DNA of 64,000 nt from Laburnicola sp. R22_1 (taxonomy: Eukaryota > Ascomycota > Dothideomycetes > Pleosporales > Didymosphaeriaceae). The stretch lies in the NCBI GenBank assembly GCA_014281115.1, contig JACONQ010000004.1:992001-1056000 (forward strand). Direction: 5' to 3'. Below, piece by piece: positions 33,014 through 43,399 of the stretch. Each line of letters begins with the position of its first letter. Within the stretch, counting starts at the first letter, position 1. The notes under the pieces were generated by a model. That model had not been told where the DNA came from. It did no database searches and was given only the letters and a program-made list of their open reading frames with translations. The position numbers and the translations under genes were made by a program.

Positions 33014-33545
33014 CTCGACTGAAGCTTCTCTTCTTCAGCACTAACCTCCAGTCCTTGGATCGCGAGCTGCACTCTACGCTCCCGGCTTTTGACAGCAAGC
33101 TTCTCTCCAGCATCCAATCTATCGGTTACAGGCTGCTCTTTGCGCTACGGTCTGTCGATCGCAAGCTTCTCTCCGCACTACAGCCTACCGACTGCAAGCT
33201 GCCCTCTGGTATCCAACCGTCAATCACAGACTCCTCTCCAACACCCAGTCTATCGACCGCAAGCTGCCCTCAGACATCCAACCACCGACTACAAACTTCT
33301 CCCTAGCATCTAGTTTGTCAACTGCAAGCTTCTCTCTGCTTCCAGACTATCAACCTCAGCTGCTCTTAGCCCCTTCTGTCTATCGACGCAGGCTGCTCTC
33401 GGACATCAAATCCATCGACCGCAGACTTCTCTCCAACATCCAGCCTCCAATCGCAAGCTGCCGTCTGCCTCCAATCTATCGATCGCAAGCCGCCTTCTAC
33501 GCTCTAGCTTATCGACTACAAATTACTCTATAACTCCGGTCTCGA
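33014..33545 (+). repeat. degenerate 33-bp minisatellite, about 16 units
   Basis: Successive units of 31-36 bases follow the pattern ATCGACCGCAAGCTKCTCTC plus CANCATCCAGTCT. Units are clear at, for example, 33067 onward, 33149 (GTCGATCGCAAGCTTCTCTC), 33248 and 33413. In the frame open from 32956 to 33306 they encode an 11-residue repeat, roughly S-I-D-R-K-L-L-S-x-I-Q (SVDRKLLSALQ, AFDSKLLSSIQ). An 11-residue period with regular Leu is the spacing of a hendecad coiled coil. Later units are 31 or 32 bases, so the frame is lost. Confidence 0.85.
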
Positions 33546-33826
33546 CCGAGACCCACAGGCACTTCACAGTCAGATCACATGATTGAAAGAAAATTGTTCG
33601 ATTTCAAGATCGACTCAGTCAGAACGCCCCCTGCCCTACAGCCATTCACTGTTGTGGGGAGCCGACGGGATTGTGGGGTGCCGGACGGATGAGCGCTGAA
33701 CTGTTCGCTTTCACATGTATTCACATAGTATCTCACAGAGCTGGTACACAGAAAAAAAGGTTATAGCTAGATTTTCTTTTGCCATAGTATAGTTGCGGGA
33801 TGCAGCTTTGTTCACAAAAAAAATTT
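33546..33826. other. spacer interrupting the minisatellite
   Basis: About 280 bases with no repeat units. On both sides the sequence ACTCTATAACTCC occurs (33524 and 33828), so the array is either split by an insertion or duplicated around it. I see no gene and no inverted ends. Confidence 0.4.
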
Positions 33827-33893
33827 ACTCTATAACTCCAGTTATCGACCGCAACCTGCTCTCCAACAACCAGACTACTAACCGCAAGCTGCT
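33827..33893 (+). repeat. isolated units of the 33-bp minisatellite
   Basis: About two further units (ATCGACCGCAACCTGCTCTC, ACTAACCGCAAGCTGC) continue the array of 33014-33545 beyond the spacer. Confidence 0.75.
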
Positions 33894-34002
33894 TTAACAA
33901 GCACGCCTGTTCTTTTCCTGTTTTTTTCCTGTTGTTTTCGTCTGCGCAATAACACTTCGAACGTTTCTAACGAGCTTGTTCTCTGCAGGAGAACAATTTC
34001 AT

Positions 34003-34283
34003 ATGGATCAAGTCGGCCCCAGGATCGCGAGCGAGGACGTTCGCCCGTCGTCCAGCGGCGCGGCGTTCGTTGCTCCGGCGAGGGAGCCCGCCGGAAGGGT
34101 ACGTACCCTCAATTACCTTATGCCTTCTGTGACATCTACGAGTCCGAGAGCGTCGAGGCGAGCTCGGTGAAGGCTGTCCGGACGCCGCAGGACAGCCTGA
34201 CCCGGCCGCCACCAATGAGGTCTGCGCAGGAGGCGATTGCGGCGATGCGTCGCCTGTCTGTCCGCCTGTCTGACGCTCAGTAG
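34003..34283 (+). CDS. possible small unknown protein
   Basis: Exon 1 would be 34003-34098 (MDQVGPRIASEDVRPSSSGA to PAGR) with donor GTACGT. The frame resumes after an acceptor ending in GAG near 34143-34149 and reads SVEASSVKAVRTPQDSL, then RSAQEAIAAMRRLSVRLSD, and stops at 34281-34283. About 76 residues result. The GAG acceptor is weak and I recognise no family, so this may not be a gene. Confidence 0.3.
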
Positions 34284-34304
34284 TTTGACCAGCCGCGGGC
34301 CAAC

Positions 34305-34787
34305 ATGGGCAAGCAAACTAGCGCCGGAGACGAGCAAGAGGCCTCAAATGGTGACAGCGGGACCCACGACGACAACGACAACCACCCCGACGCATCGAAC
34401 TGCAAGTCAGGTGTCGCTGCCGATCAATCGCTCAAGCAGCTCGACATCAGCAACTTCGCCAAAGTCGGATCCGGCACCAAGGAGGTTTACCTCCCACTCG
34501 ACCCCGCCGACATCTCGGGCCACAAGAAAGACATCCTCAGCGGCGGCATGAAGGTCGTCTGGGAGTGGGTGCAAGATAAGAACCTCCAGGACAGAATTGG
34601 CCTGCAGGATGCCTACGAGCTGGCCGAGAAGATGTACCTCGATTCGAAGGACATGGGTATGGGAGAGCGCTGGTCCCACAATGCGAATTCTTTAGCATCT
34701 ACGACCTGGGATGCTAATCGTGTGCGCTTTGGAGATGACAGTGGTGAACGGTCTGCGAAGGGCAAGGGCGTCGATCGCGACAACTAA
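34305..34787 (+). CDS. unknown acidic protein, 160 residues
   Basis: This is a single open frame starting ATG at 34305 in the context CCAACATGGGC. The first 50 residues are polar and low-complexity (GDSGTHDDNDNHPDASN). The remainder is a compact, helix-prone region (SLKQLDISNFAKVGSGTKEV, KKDILSGGMKVVWEWVQDKN, GLQDAYELAEKMYLDSKDMG). No signal peptide or membrane segment is present, so it is probably cytosolic or nuclear. I do not recognise a family. Its codon use looks coding, and it follows the doubtful small gene by 21 bases. Confidence 0.5.
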   Translation: MGKQTSAGDEQEASNGDSGTHDDNDNHPDASNCKSGVAADQSLKQLDISNFAKVGSGTKEVYLPLDPADISGHKKDILSGGMKVVWEWVQDKNLQDRIGLQDAYELAEKMYLDSKDMGMGERWSHNANSLASTTWDANRVRFGDDSGERSAKGKGVDRDN

Positions 34788-36128
34788 GTCGATTTGGTAA
34801 ATCGCTGGCTGCAAGTTACTACGCAGTCTGTTGCTAGACGACTTGGCTTTTCTTTGGTCTTTTAAATGGCTGGCATGACTGCTTGCTATGGAGTTACTGA
34901 AACAGAGATGGTTTCTTCCCTTGGTTGTTATTGTGAAGGAACGGATTTCGGGGTTATCGAGTATCACTGCGGCGACACCGACAGTTTCTTGAACATGGGA
35001 AATCTCTTTCCTGGGAAGAGTTTTGGTACTCTAGCATCGAGTTTCGGAACCTGGGGTGTTAACCGCGACGACTGGAGTTTCCATTATTCTGGCGATTTCG
35101 CGGTCTTTTACTTCGAATAAGATATGGATAGGCATCCCACGGTACGAAAATTATTAGCGATGAAATAGACACTAGTCCGCTCTATGATGGACCCGTACCA
35201 ATATTCGAGCATTGGTGCACTTGTCTTTTTCCTCCTTGTATTCCGCTTGTTAACTCCTTTTTATATGGCGGACATGTTTTAATCGAAGTATCTTTGCTCG
35301 ACAAGAAATAGCTGTGAGGTGAGTACCTCAGGTACCTTGGATATACGGAAGTGCTACACGAGCACCAATCTGCATGTAGCAATGCTACAATATTCACATG
35401 TCATTGTATCGGAATTGTGAAATTCGGTAACAGACCGGGTAGATCTATTTATAGTAGAGACACCGATGACAGCACCATAGTATACTCTCACCTTCGCTCT
35501 TTTTGTTAACTAAGCAGGGGGCTCTGCTTTTTTTGTTATGTTATTTGAGATGAAAGCCTTTGTCGTTCTACCCCTAGGTAGTTAATTTAATGCCACATAC
35601 TCTCACCCTAAGCGGCGAATAAGGTCTATCCAGAGCTTGCTGTCAACACTAAGCTACACTAGGAACTAGAGGTACACCGCGCCATAGTAGACCACACATA
35701 CCCAATCCACACCCCTCCGCTCCTTTCTAATTCGCCCTTCGTCCCTTCCAAACCATAGTACACCTACCGCACACTATTAGTGCTGTTAGTACCTGACGCG
35801 CCTGAGTGAGGGAGTGAATATATAAACCACTGTTCCCCCATCCTAGGGGTTATTTTACTTATCGCTACTTCACGGACACCACCACTTCGAAAACATAGCA
35901 CCGCTCCGCAAATCCAGCCCCTCTTGTTGAAATAACTTGAGCAGATCGCAGCAACACTCGCCGACAAGCTTGCTTCTCTTACAGCCACACGAGAAAAGTC
36001 CAAGTACATCCATCCGGCCTCCGTATTACCTATCCTGGGGTAACACACAGCCCTCAGACGACTCACTGTCTAAGCACCATATACCGTCCGCCCACCATCA
36101 CCACAAAACTCGATTCGCTGTCACCACC
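34788..36128. other. intergenic
   Basis: The 84-residue open frame 34866-35120 is not convincing. The minus strand at about 36030-36078 carries a diverged copy of the intron-like repeat described in the findings. The rest, including the pyrimidine-rich stretch before 36129, is plain upstream sequence. Confidence 0.4.
36030..36078 (-). repeat. intron-like dispersed repeat, copy 3 (partial)
   Basis: Read on the minus strand this contains TCTGAGGGCTGTGTGTTACC, then CCAGGAT. It matches the core TCTGAG..GTGTGTTACCCC.GGAT of the PhoD intron 54914-55038. It lies in the 5' flank of the gene at 36129, in antisense orientation, so it is not an intron of that gene. Confidence 0.5.
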
Positions 36129-36881
36129 ATGTCCAACCTACCCCCAAAAGACAAAACAAGACCCTTGGCCGTCCGTTTCGAGCCACGCTCGTACCCAATC
36201 GCCCCACCAGCCCCAACATACCAGGTCTACCCCCGGGCGCAGCTCCGCGCCTGCACCGCCATCCTCGACGACGCAGCCACCGCCATGACCATCTTCATGT
36301 CGGGCAACCCCGCCACCGACTTCAAACACTACCCGATGCTCACGCGCGCAGAGAGGTTGCTCGCGGATCCGACCATCCAGTGGCCGCTGGTCGTCAAGCG
36401 TCCTTCGGTGCGCAACTCCGAGGTAAAAAGGGTGATTGAAGCGGCTAACGATGTGGTCGAGCATCTGATGAGGGTGGATAGAGCGTACGCAGAGACGCTC
36501 AGGGAGTATATTGTTGTTCCGAGCGGGGAGATGGAGGTCGTGTCGACAGTACTGCGGGCTGATGTGCGGGGCGATGTTACGAATCGCCAGTTATTTAACC
36601 TCAGGGAGCCGCATTCGGAGGGTGCGGCGGATACGGGAAGGGAGGGGCCGGAGGTGGTGTGGAGGTATTATGACTTCGAGCTCGTGTCGGAAGAGTGCTT
36701 GGTGCATTTTAGGACGATGGTTATGACTTTGGCGTTGATGAGGAGTGGGGTGTATGGCCGTATGCACATCTCGGAGGAGGAGGCGCAGGCGCAGGCGGTG
36801 GCTCCTCCGCCGTATGAGGAGCTGGTGTCATCGGAAGAAGTGAGCGAGCGGCGGCCAGGTATACTGTCCTGTTCGCTTTGA
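36129..36881 (+). CDS. unknown protein, 250 residues
   Basis: The open frame extends upstream of 36129, but ATG 36129 (CACCATGTCC) is the first with a good context and starts the conserved-looking part. The protein opens MSNLPPKDKTRPLAVRFEPR, continues with a helical body (AQLRACTAILDDAATAMTIF, EVKRVIEAANDVVEHLMRVD) and ends with a Glu/Ala-rich stretch with a PPPYEEL motif (a PPxY-type ligand for WW domains). There is no signal peptide or membrane segment. I recognise no family. No intron is needed. Confidence 0.6.
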   Translation: MSNLPPKDKTRPLAVRFEPRSYPIAPPAPTYQVYPRAQLRACTAILDDAATAMTIFMSGNPATDFKHYPMLTRAERLLADPTIQWPLVVKRPSVRNSEVKRVIEAANDVVEHLMRVDRAYAETLREYIVVPSGEMEVVSTVLRADVRGDVTNRQLFNLREPHSEGAADTGREGPEVVWRYYDFELVSEECLVHFRTMVMTLALMRSGVYGRMHISEEEAQAQAVAPPPYEELVSSEEVSERRPGILSCSL

Positions 36882-38515
36882 TGAAGATTGAGACTGACCA
36901 TGTTGCTACAGTATCCATGGATTTAGATGACATGCTTCAATAATATTCTGGAGGTACTCCCCGTATGACGGTGAGCTTAAGGAGGGACAGAAATCATCAA
37001 AATTCATCCCAATAAACGCTGGATTTGGCAGGTCCATCTTCGGAGCTGGGTGAGGATTGTATCGCCACTACCCTGCCTCTTGGCGTGCGTGGTGGATAGG
37101 AAAAACCTTTTTTGAGGGCAGGAGACAACGAGGAAAGAGTACGCAGGAGAATTTCGAGCAAGGTATACTGTCGGAGTACGGCTGAGTGATGGAGACATGT
37201 TTTAGGAGCACTGTTATGTAGAGGAAGACTTCGCGCACGTTCGGTTACACGGTATATAGGCGCACTGTTATTCTGTGGTATCTCGTTAAAAGCAGCCACG
37301 CATCAAGTGCACTGGATGTCTTAGCAATATAGACATAGTTTCGATACACTCTGTTCTCTCAATGATGAAGAGTGGTGGAGAAGTGTGTCAATTGGTAGGC
37401 TTTGAAGCGCACCGGGAAGAGATTTCCTGATTGAGAAAGTAAACACAGAATGCCAGCAAATGTGCATAGCCAACTTGCGACTTGTTCTTCGTGACCTTAC
37501 ATATACCCGTCACCAGCGCCGGATGTCCCTCAACAGCAACCTCTGCGTCCTTTCGTCGCTGTCTGGTCCTTGCATGCTCCGTCGTGGCCGCGCCGCGAAT
37601 GCTGCACGCACATGCAAGCAACGTCTCCAAGGAAAGAATCTGACCGACGTGGAACGAAGGAAATGGGCCGTACGAACTGCACCTTCCATATGGCGAGGGC
37701 ACGAAAAAGAGCGAGTTATTGATGCTGAAGAGAGCGTCCACGGACATTTTTCTCAGGTTGTGGGAACCCGCCAGACCCGCCAGCCAATCACAAGGCGCGT
37801 AATCCTGCTGACAGCCGCGCGAACTATGCAGCAGCGTTGCACTCGCAACCAGGCCCAGACGGTAGCATCCGGGGCCCAGGTGGTGGCTCGGTCAGGCCAG
37901 TTGGCCTGCAAGCGGCTGCCATGTACTGTCTTTGGAGCCGGTGCGGATGCTGCCGCGTCGTCAGGCAGCCTTTGTCGCGTGAGGATGGGCTGATTGTGGT
38001 ACCGCCGTGGTTGACGACCCCACCAGCAAGGCCCCATTGACATTTGGCAGTACATATTGACAAGCCGTTGGCCCTGTCTTTGGTCCTTCTGTTCCACAGG
38101 GAGTTTGTCTGCATACCAAACGGGCATTTACAGGGGCTTACGCAGCATCTACCAACCCTGACTTTACCGCAACCCGCATCGACGTCGTTCTCCGTACAGC
38201 CGCGCACGCTCTAGGTGAGTACCCTGCGGACCCCTGGTCATGCCTCAAAAGCAAACGCCGCGCTGCGCAGGCAACCGTGTTTCCCTGTGTCTCTTACATT
38301 CAGTTGTCGCTCTCTTCCAAGTTTACGTGCAGTAAAACAGTCTAACATCACGCCCAGAGCACGCCGTCAACCCCCACCTTCACGTCTTCATATAGCTGCT
38401 AGCCCCACATCCACCCTCACCCCAGCACGACAACGACAACAGCACTCCCGCTACCCAAACACAACCGCCGCTCGTATACCTCAACCGCTCGCGAACACGC
38501 ACAAGCACAGCCAAC
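36882..38515. other. intergenic, 1.6 kb
   Basis: No gene is supported. It includes the diverged 45-base repeat copy at 37214-37259. The frame at 37460-37993 is long but has no recognisable motif and is matched by equally long frames on the other strand. Confidence 0.4.
37214..37259 (+). repeat. dispersed 45-bp repeat (second copy at 6961-7006)
   Basis: Both copies read ATGT...AAGACTTCGCGCAC, two variable bases, TCGGT.ACAC.GTATA. The nature of the repeat is unknown. Confidence 0.6.
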
Positions 38516-38802
38516 ATGTTCGCAACCCACGCTCTCAAGCAGGTCCGCCGGTACTCCACACAGCTCCCCCGCGACCCGCACTACCGGCTCAAAGCCACCC
38601 TCATGACCGGCTACCTCGTCGCAGCCTTCACACTGCCCTTCGTCCCGCCGCTTCTCGAGAGCCGCAGAACCAAGGCCGACGGCACCTATCTCACGAGGTA
38701 AGCCGCCTTTTCCTACAATGCTCATAAACGAACGAACGACGCTCACTCCCTGCTAGGGAGAACGTCTACTGTTCCTCACAGTACCTCGGATGCGCCCGAT
38801 AA
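38516..38802 (+). CDS. small single-helix protein, probably mitochondrial
   Basis: Exons 38516-38697 and 38757-38802, joined at GTAAGC/GCTAG, encode 75 residues. The N-terminus MFATHALKQVRRYSTQLP looks like a mitochondrial targeting peptide with an RRYS-type cleavage region. One membrane helix follows (LMTGYLVAAFTLPFVPPLL), then a charged tail and ENVYCSSQYLGCAR. Size and layout resemble accessory subunits of respiratory complexes, but I cannot name one. The ATG has a favourable context (AACATGTTC). Confidence 0.5.
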
Positions 38803-39434
38803 AGCGCCACCCCGTACGAAACAGCTGAGCAACGAGCGTGGAGCAAAGCTAATGGTCGGCCAGGGAACCCATACACTTCGTCCCGCGACCGAGCTTCTGA
38901 CGACCGAGCGCGTCGCTTCTTGCGTGCGCCTTGGTCTGACGACGGACGCACTTTATGACTGATACCCCAGCATCGACCCGGCATTTGGATTTCTTACACG
39001 GCGTTGGGCATGCATACCAGGCGTTGACGAGGTCCGCCTGGCGTTTTCATTTGTGTTCTGACATGTGGTGGGACGTGGATGGCACTACGCGTGTCTGCGT
39101 CGCTGGGAGGAGGGTTGCCGTAGCAGACTACGTACCCTAGCGGGAATAATACAATCAAGGATCCCATGATTGCGTGTTGCTGTGCTTGTGGTAGAGCTCT
39201 CTTCTGTCCTTGTCTGGTGGGTTGAATCCTGGATCTCACAAACACTCGCGAAATGTTTCCCCAGGCAGCGCGGTCAGCTCCGTCGGCAGGTTTAAGCGAA
39301 ACAGCTACCCCCGCCCACCTACGTAGACTGTCACCGTCGACTGTCACTGTAGATACTAGACTGCAAAACCCTCAACCTCATCTACCGCCACATATCCACA
39401 CAGTTGCACGCTAGCCACAGTGCACTCGGCCACA
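38803..39434. other. intergenic
   Basis: This is upstream sequence of the F-box gene. I see no further gene or repeat. Confidence 0.4.
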
Positions 39435-41433
39435 ATGCCATCCACCGATCCCCAAAGTCTCTTCTACCTTCCTGACGAGCTCGTCGTGCAGGTCGTAGGC
39501 CATCTCGCCGGCGACAACCGCACCCTATGCGCACTCGCGCGCACCTGCCAGTTCCTGCAGATCGAGAGCGAGAAGCGCGTCTATACCACCATCGAGCTCC
39601 TGTCCACGAATCATCTACGCGCCCTTATCGCCGCCTTTGCGCGTCGGCCGGAGCGCATCGCCTCGGTCGAGACACTCAAGATATTGTACCGATTTCACGA
39701 CGGACTGGGTGCGACAGCCGAGGAACGCAGTGTGTTCAATCGGTGCGTCAAAGACATGAAGGCGCTGAAGGACTGGCATATCGAGTCTCCATATGACAAC
39801 TTCAAGTGGAACGAGGGCGGACATCAATGGGTTCTGGGCGACATGGAAGAGTTTCGGAAGGCGCTCGAGACTACCAGCTTTCAGATGGACAAGGGGAGCA
39901 TGGTTGCGCAATCAGACGCAGGCCTCTCAAAGCTAGAGAGGCGTATGTTCAGCCTTACGTGATGCTCGTGCGGCTTGCTGACACGGTACAGTGGTCATCC
40001 ATTCGCACGGCGAGCAAGACGATTTCTGGAACCTCGATGGCTTCCACTGCCTCTTCCGCCACCCTAGCCTCCGCCACCTCCATGTCTCCTGCCTTGTTCT
40101 CCCTGACGACCTACCCACTCTGGAACCTTACGCAAAGACGACACCGCTTACCACGCTCATCTTCGACGAGTGCGAGCTCGAGCCGAAAAGCTTGGGCATG
40201 ATCCTGAAGACGCCCAAACACCTAAAGCACCTCACCCTGGGCGAAAATGTGTACAACATCAACGGGACGAGAGGCATACATCCAAAGCTGTCGCTGGCCC
40301 CGGAAGCATCGCTCGAGGCATTGATGGAAGTTGCTCACTCGCTGGAGTCGCTCACACATCGCGACCCCTACTGGAGGCTGAACCGGGATTCCTACAAGCA
40401 TCGGCCAATCAAGGGCGATGGAATGCGACAGTTCCATCGTCTTCACTTGCTCGACGTTGACGCATGCTCGTTTTTGCATAGGAGCGTCATCCTCTCTCAC
40501 ACGCAAGCTCCACCCAACTTAACCACTCTTCGAATACGCCATGCACGACCCAGTTCTCAATTTTTCGGACTAGAAACCAATGATCTATTCGAAAACCTTC
40601 CGCAGTTCGAACCGTACACATATCTTGAATCTCTCAAGACGCTCGATTTCATCCAGGGTGCATCTTCAGAGATGCTAATAGCGACGGAAGACCACATTTG
40701 CGCAGCTGAAAGCCTCCGACGGCGTCACGCGACCGCATACAAACTCTCCAAGCGCGGCATCAATATGAGAGTGTACCTCGAGGCCACCTGGAAGCATGGC
40801 CTCATACCCCCTTTCCTCCACGGCGAGCCTCATCCCGAGCTCTTATGCGTATATGACGCCGAGAAAGTCGGATTCCGCCGTCATCTGATAGAAGAGGAGC
40901 CTCCTCGTCCTCATCCTATGAGTACACACCCCGGTTTCGGAACCCTTCCGGGCGCGCTGCAAGAATATTTCAACGCCCGCTCCCCTCTCAATCGCCCTCC
41001 CGGAAATGAATCACCTGCCTCTCCACCCCAAGAAAAACGCGTCAAGCTCGAAGAAGCCCCCGAGACAGACCAATTGAACTGGTCCGACATCAAATCTCTG
41101 AAGAATGAAGTCCGTCGCTCTCTCGATCAGACGTGGACGCGCATGTTGCAGGATGATGGGGATTCTTCGTCTGAGATTGATGAAGATGAGGAGTTGGAAG
41201 GGCTTGTGTTTGACGTTGATGATGATGATTTGGATGATTTGGAGTGGCATGATGCGACCGCGTTTGAAGAGTACAATGAAGACGATGATGAGCCGCTTTT
41301 TATGCAGGAAGAATATGATTTTCAGGAAGCGATGGAAGAACAGGCGCAGGCTTTGATGGATGCCCATATGCAAGCTGTGGCGGAGGAGGGAGACGATGGC
41401 GGGGAGGGGGTCATTCTCGCAGGAGGGGAATGA
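39435..41433 (+). CDS. F-box protein with acidic C-terminus
   Basis: Two exons, 39435-39942 and 39992-41433, joined at GTATGT/TACAG, encode 649 residues. Residues about 10-50 are an F-box (LFYLPDELVVQVVGHLAGDN, then TLCALARTCQFLQIES), the SKP1-binding motif of SCF ubiquitin ligases. The middle resembles loosely spaced leucine-rich repeats (LRHLHVSCLVLPDDLPTLEP, TTLIFDECELEPKSLGMIL, LKHLTLGENV) that would bind a substrate. The last 100 residues are very acidic (SSSEIDEDEELEGLVFDVDD). The substrate is unknown. The gene converges on the chloroperoxidase with 175 bases between stops. An in-frame GTG exists upstream, but ATG 39435 is the only plausible start. Confidence 0.85.
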
Positions 41434-41608
41434 GGGTGGAGAATTGGTGGAAGCATTTCAGTAAGCTTGATTGATTTGTTTCACCAGGGCGAAGTGTCTG
41501 AGTTCATCTGTCTTCATATTGGCTCTCCTTGGGAACACACAGTTTTTGTCCCAGCACTGTATCAATTTCGCTACATACTCGACTATCTCTAATCTGCACG
41601 CTAACCCC

Positions 41609-43399
41609 CTAAGGAGCCTCGGTCATTATCATAGGCACCTGCTCTCCCTCCACAGCCACTGCACCCTTCTGCGCCTCACCCGTTTGTGGCTGCAACTCCC
41701 ACGGCGTAGGCCTCAAACCAGTCTCGAAGATCTGATTCGCAATCCCCATCCCCAACGGTACGCCACCAATCGGGAACAGCCCATATCGTCCTTCCCTCGT
41801 GCCCAAAGTCTCATACCTCACATCATTCGCATTCTTATACACGCTCCTCCCCTCTTCATCAACCTTGTACACATCGGGCGTCTCCGTAGGCACCAAGATA
41901 TCCCTCGCAGCCGCAGCATCAAACCTCCAATGGACACCCAAAAAAATGCGCGACAGGGCATTGTCAAACATCATCTCCCAGCACGACGAGAAGTGGTGAG
42001 GAACGCGCGTGCGCACCGTCCCCGGCTGGTCCTCGATGCGACTCTCGGGATCATATGCCTGGTTGAGATCGCGACTCCTCCCATTCAACTCCTCGGAAAT
42101 TATCATGTCAACGGCAATCGTATCCGGCTCATCGTCGGCCCACGTGCCCACGCGCCCATTGTAATACCGTCTGACCATCTGGAACGCACTCGCGCCAAAC
42201 GTCGCATGGCCACTCGGGTACGCGGGGAACGGCGGCTTAAACGGCGCACTGTTCGTGTTTGTCGCTGGCGCCCCGAGCGTGAGCCAGAAGGGGTCGCCCA
42301 AGCCGGGGCGAAGGTCGTCGCGGACGCCAGACAGGGGGCGCCAGAATTCAAACTCCCACTTCTCTTTCCACGCGAAGATGCCCGCGTCTGCCATGGCGGT
42401 ATTCGTCAAGGCAAGCAGACGTGCAAAATCGGCGTTGTTAGCCTCGCACGTCAGATCAGGAGACGCGGCGTACGTGACTGCGATGCGGCGGATGATCTGG
42501 TTGTACAGACGGGGCGGGGTGCCGATGAGGTTGCTTCCGTCGTAGGCCCAGAAGAGGCCTTGGGCCGTTTGGAAGGGGCTCCGCCTTGTGGTGTTTAGGG
42601 CTGTTTCGCCGCCCATGCGGTAGACGTCGCGGAGGGCGTCGTCGTATTCTGCGCCTTGATCAGCGGCGGACCGGATGGCGGGCGGGTCGGCGATGATGTG
42701 GTCGGACTGCGTGGCGAAGCGCGGCGTCGTGAGCCCGTAGAAGGGCGCGTGGTATTGTCTGAAGGGCATTTTTTCGCCGTTGGGGTCGTTGGGGTCGACG
42801 GGGACGAGGAAGACGGGGTGGGTGGGCTCGTCGTCGAATTTGTAGCGGCCGGGCGTTGGGGTGTAGCCTTCTTGGGAGGCGCCGTCGGGGTCGAAGAGGA
42901 GGGCGAAGAAGGCGTTGGTTACGGCGGAGCCGAAGATCCAGCTGGGCGAGTTGATGTCTATGCCGGGGAAGTTGGCGACGGCGGTGTCGAGGAGGTGTTG
43001 CAGCTGGGCCCAGGCGAAGTCGGAGACGTTGGGTGGTGGGTTGCTGGCAGGCCTGAGGTACAACTTTGTAAGCATGGTCATTGCAGCGCCGGCGACGGCC
43101 TGGCGGGCCTCGGTGGCGTTGTTGGTTGCTGGGAGGCGGTGCTCGACGACGTCGGCGTTGGGGATGAGAAAGGTGCTGAAGTTGGGGGAGGGCTTGAGGG
43201 TGAAGTACGCGTCGTGGACGGCTAGCTGGAGCATTCCGAGGGCTCTGGCGGAGATGGGGGGTCCGGTTTGGGGACCACCGACTGTGTGGGTGAGGCGGTT
43301 CATTTCGAGGCCGACATGGTTCCAGTACAGGATGTAGTTGGTGTTGTACTCGGCCGGCTCGTCGATCTGGGGAAGGGGGATGGGGGTGATTGAGGCCAT
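41609..43399 (-). CDS. vanadium-dependent chloroperoxidase
   Basis: This is a single exon of 596 residues, starting at the ATG that gives [20 protein letters not shown]. The enzyme uses vanadate and hydrogen peroxide to oxidise chloride to hypochlorous acid, outside the cell. By comparison with the Curvularia inaequalis enzyme as I recall it, all vanadate-binding residues are kept at a constant offset of -6: Lys347 and Arg354 ([14 protein letters not shown]), Ser396-Gly397-His398 (YPSGHATFG), Arg484 and His490 ([13 protein letters not shown]). Phe391 replaces the histidine typical of bromoperoxidases, which fits chloride use. The wider frame extends 42 codons upstream, but those residues do not resemble the family. 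There is no classic signal peptide, as in the Curvularia enzyme. Confidence 0.95.
   Translation of the reverse strand: MASITPIPLPQIDEPAEYNTNYILYWNHVGLEMNRLTHTVGGPQTGPPISARALGMLQLAVHDAYFTLKPSPNFSTFLIPNADVVEHRLPATNNATEARQAVAGAAMTMLTKLYLRPASNPPPNVSDFAWAQLQHLLDTAVANFPGIDINSPSWIFGSAVTNAFFALLFDPDGASQEGYTPTPGRYKFDDEPTHPVFLVPVDPNDPNGEKMPFRQYHAPFYGLTTPRFATQSDHIIADPPAIRSAADQGAEYDDALRDVYRMGGETALNTTRRSPFQTAQGLFWAYDGSNLIGTPPRLYNQIIRRIAVTYAASPDLTCEANNADFARLLALTNTAMADAGIFAWKEKWEFEFWRPLSGVRDDLRPGLGDPFWLTLGAPATNTNSAPFKPPFPAYPSGHATFGASAFQMVRRYYNGRVGTWADDEPDTIAVDMIISEELNGRSRDLNQAYDPESRIEDQPGTVRTRVPHHFSSCWEMMFDNALSRIFLGVHWRFDAAAARDILVPTETPDVYKVDEEGRSVYKNANDVRYETLGTREGRYGLFPIGGVPLGMGIANQIFETGLRPTPWELQPQTGEAQKGAVAVEGEQVPMIMTEAP

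Noticed and set aside
34866..35120. 84-residue open frame with five cysteines
   Set aside because: It has no signal peptide, no recognisable motif and no coding-like surroundings; chance length.
37460..37993. 177-residue open frame
   Set aside because: Equally long frames exist on the opposite strand, and the translation is rich in Arg and Gln without any motif.
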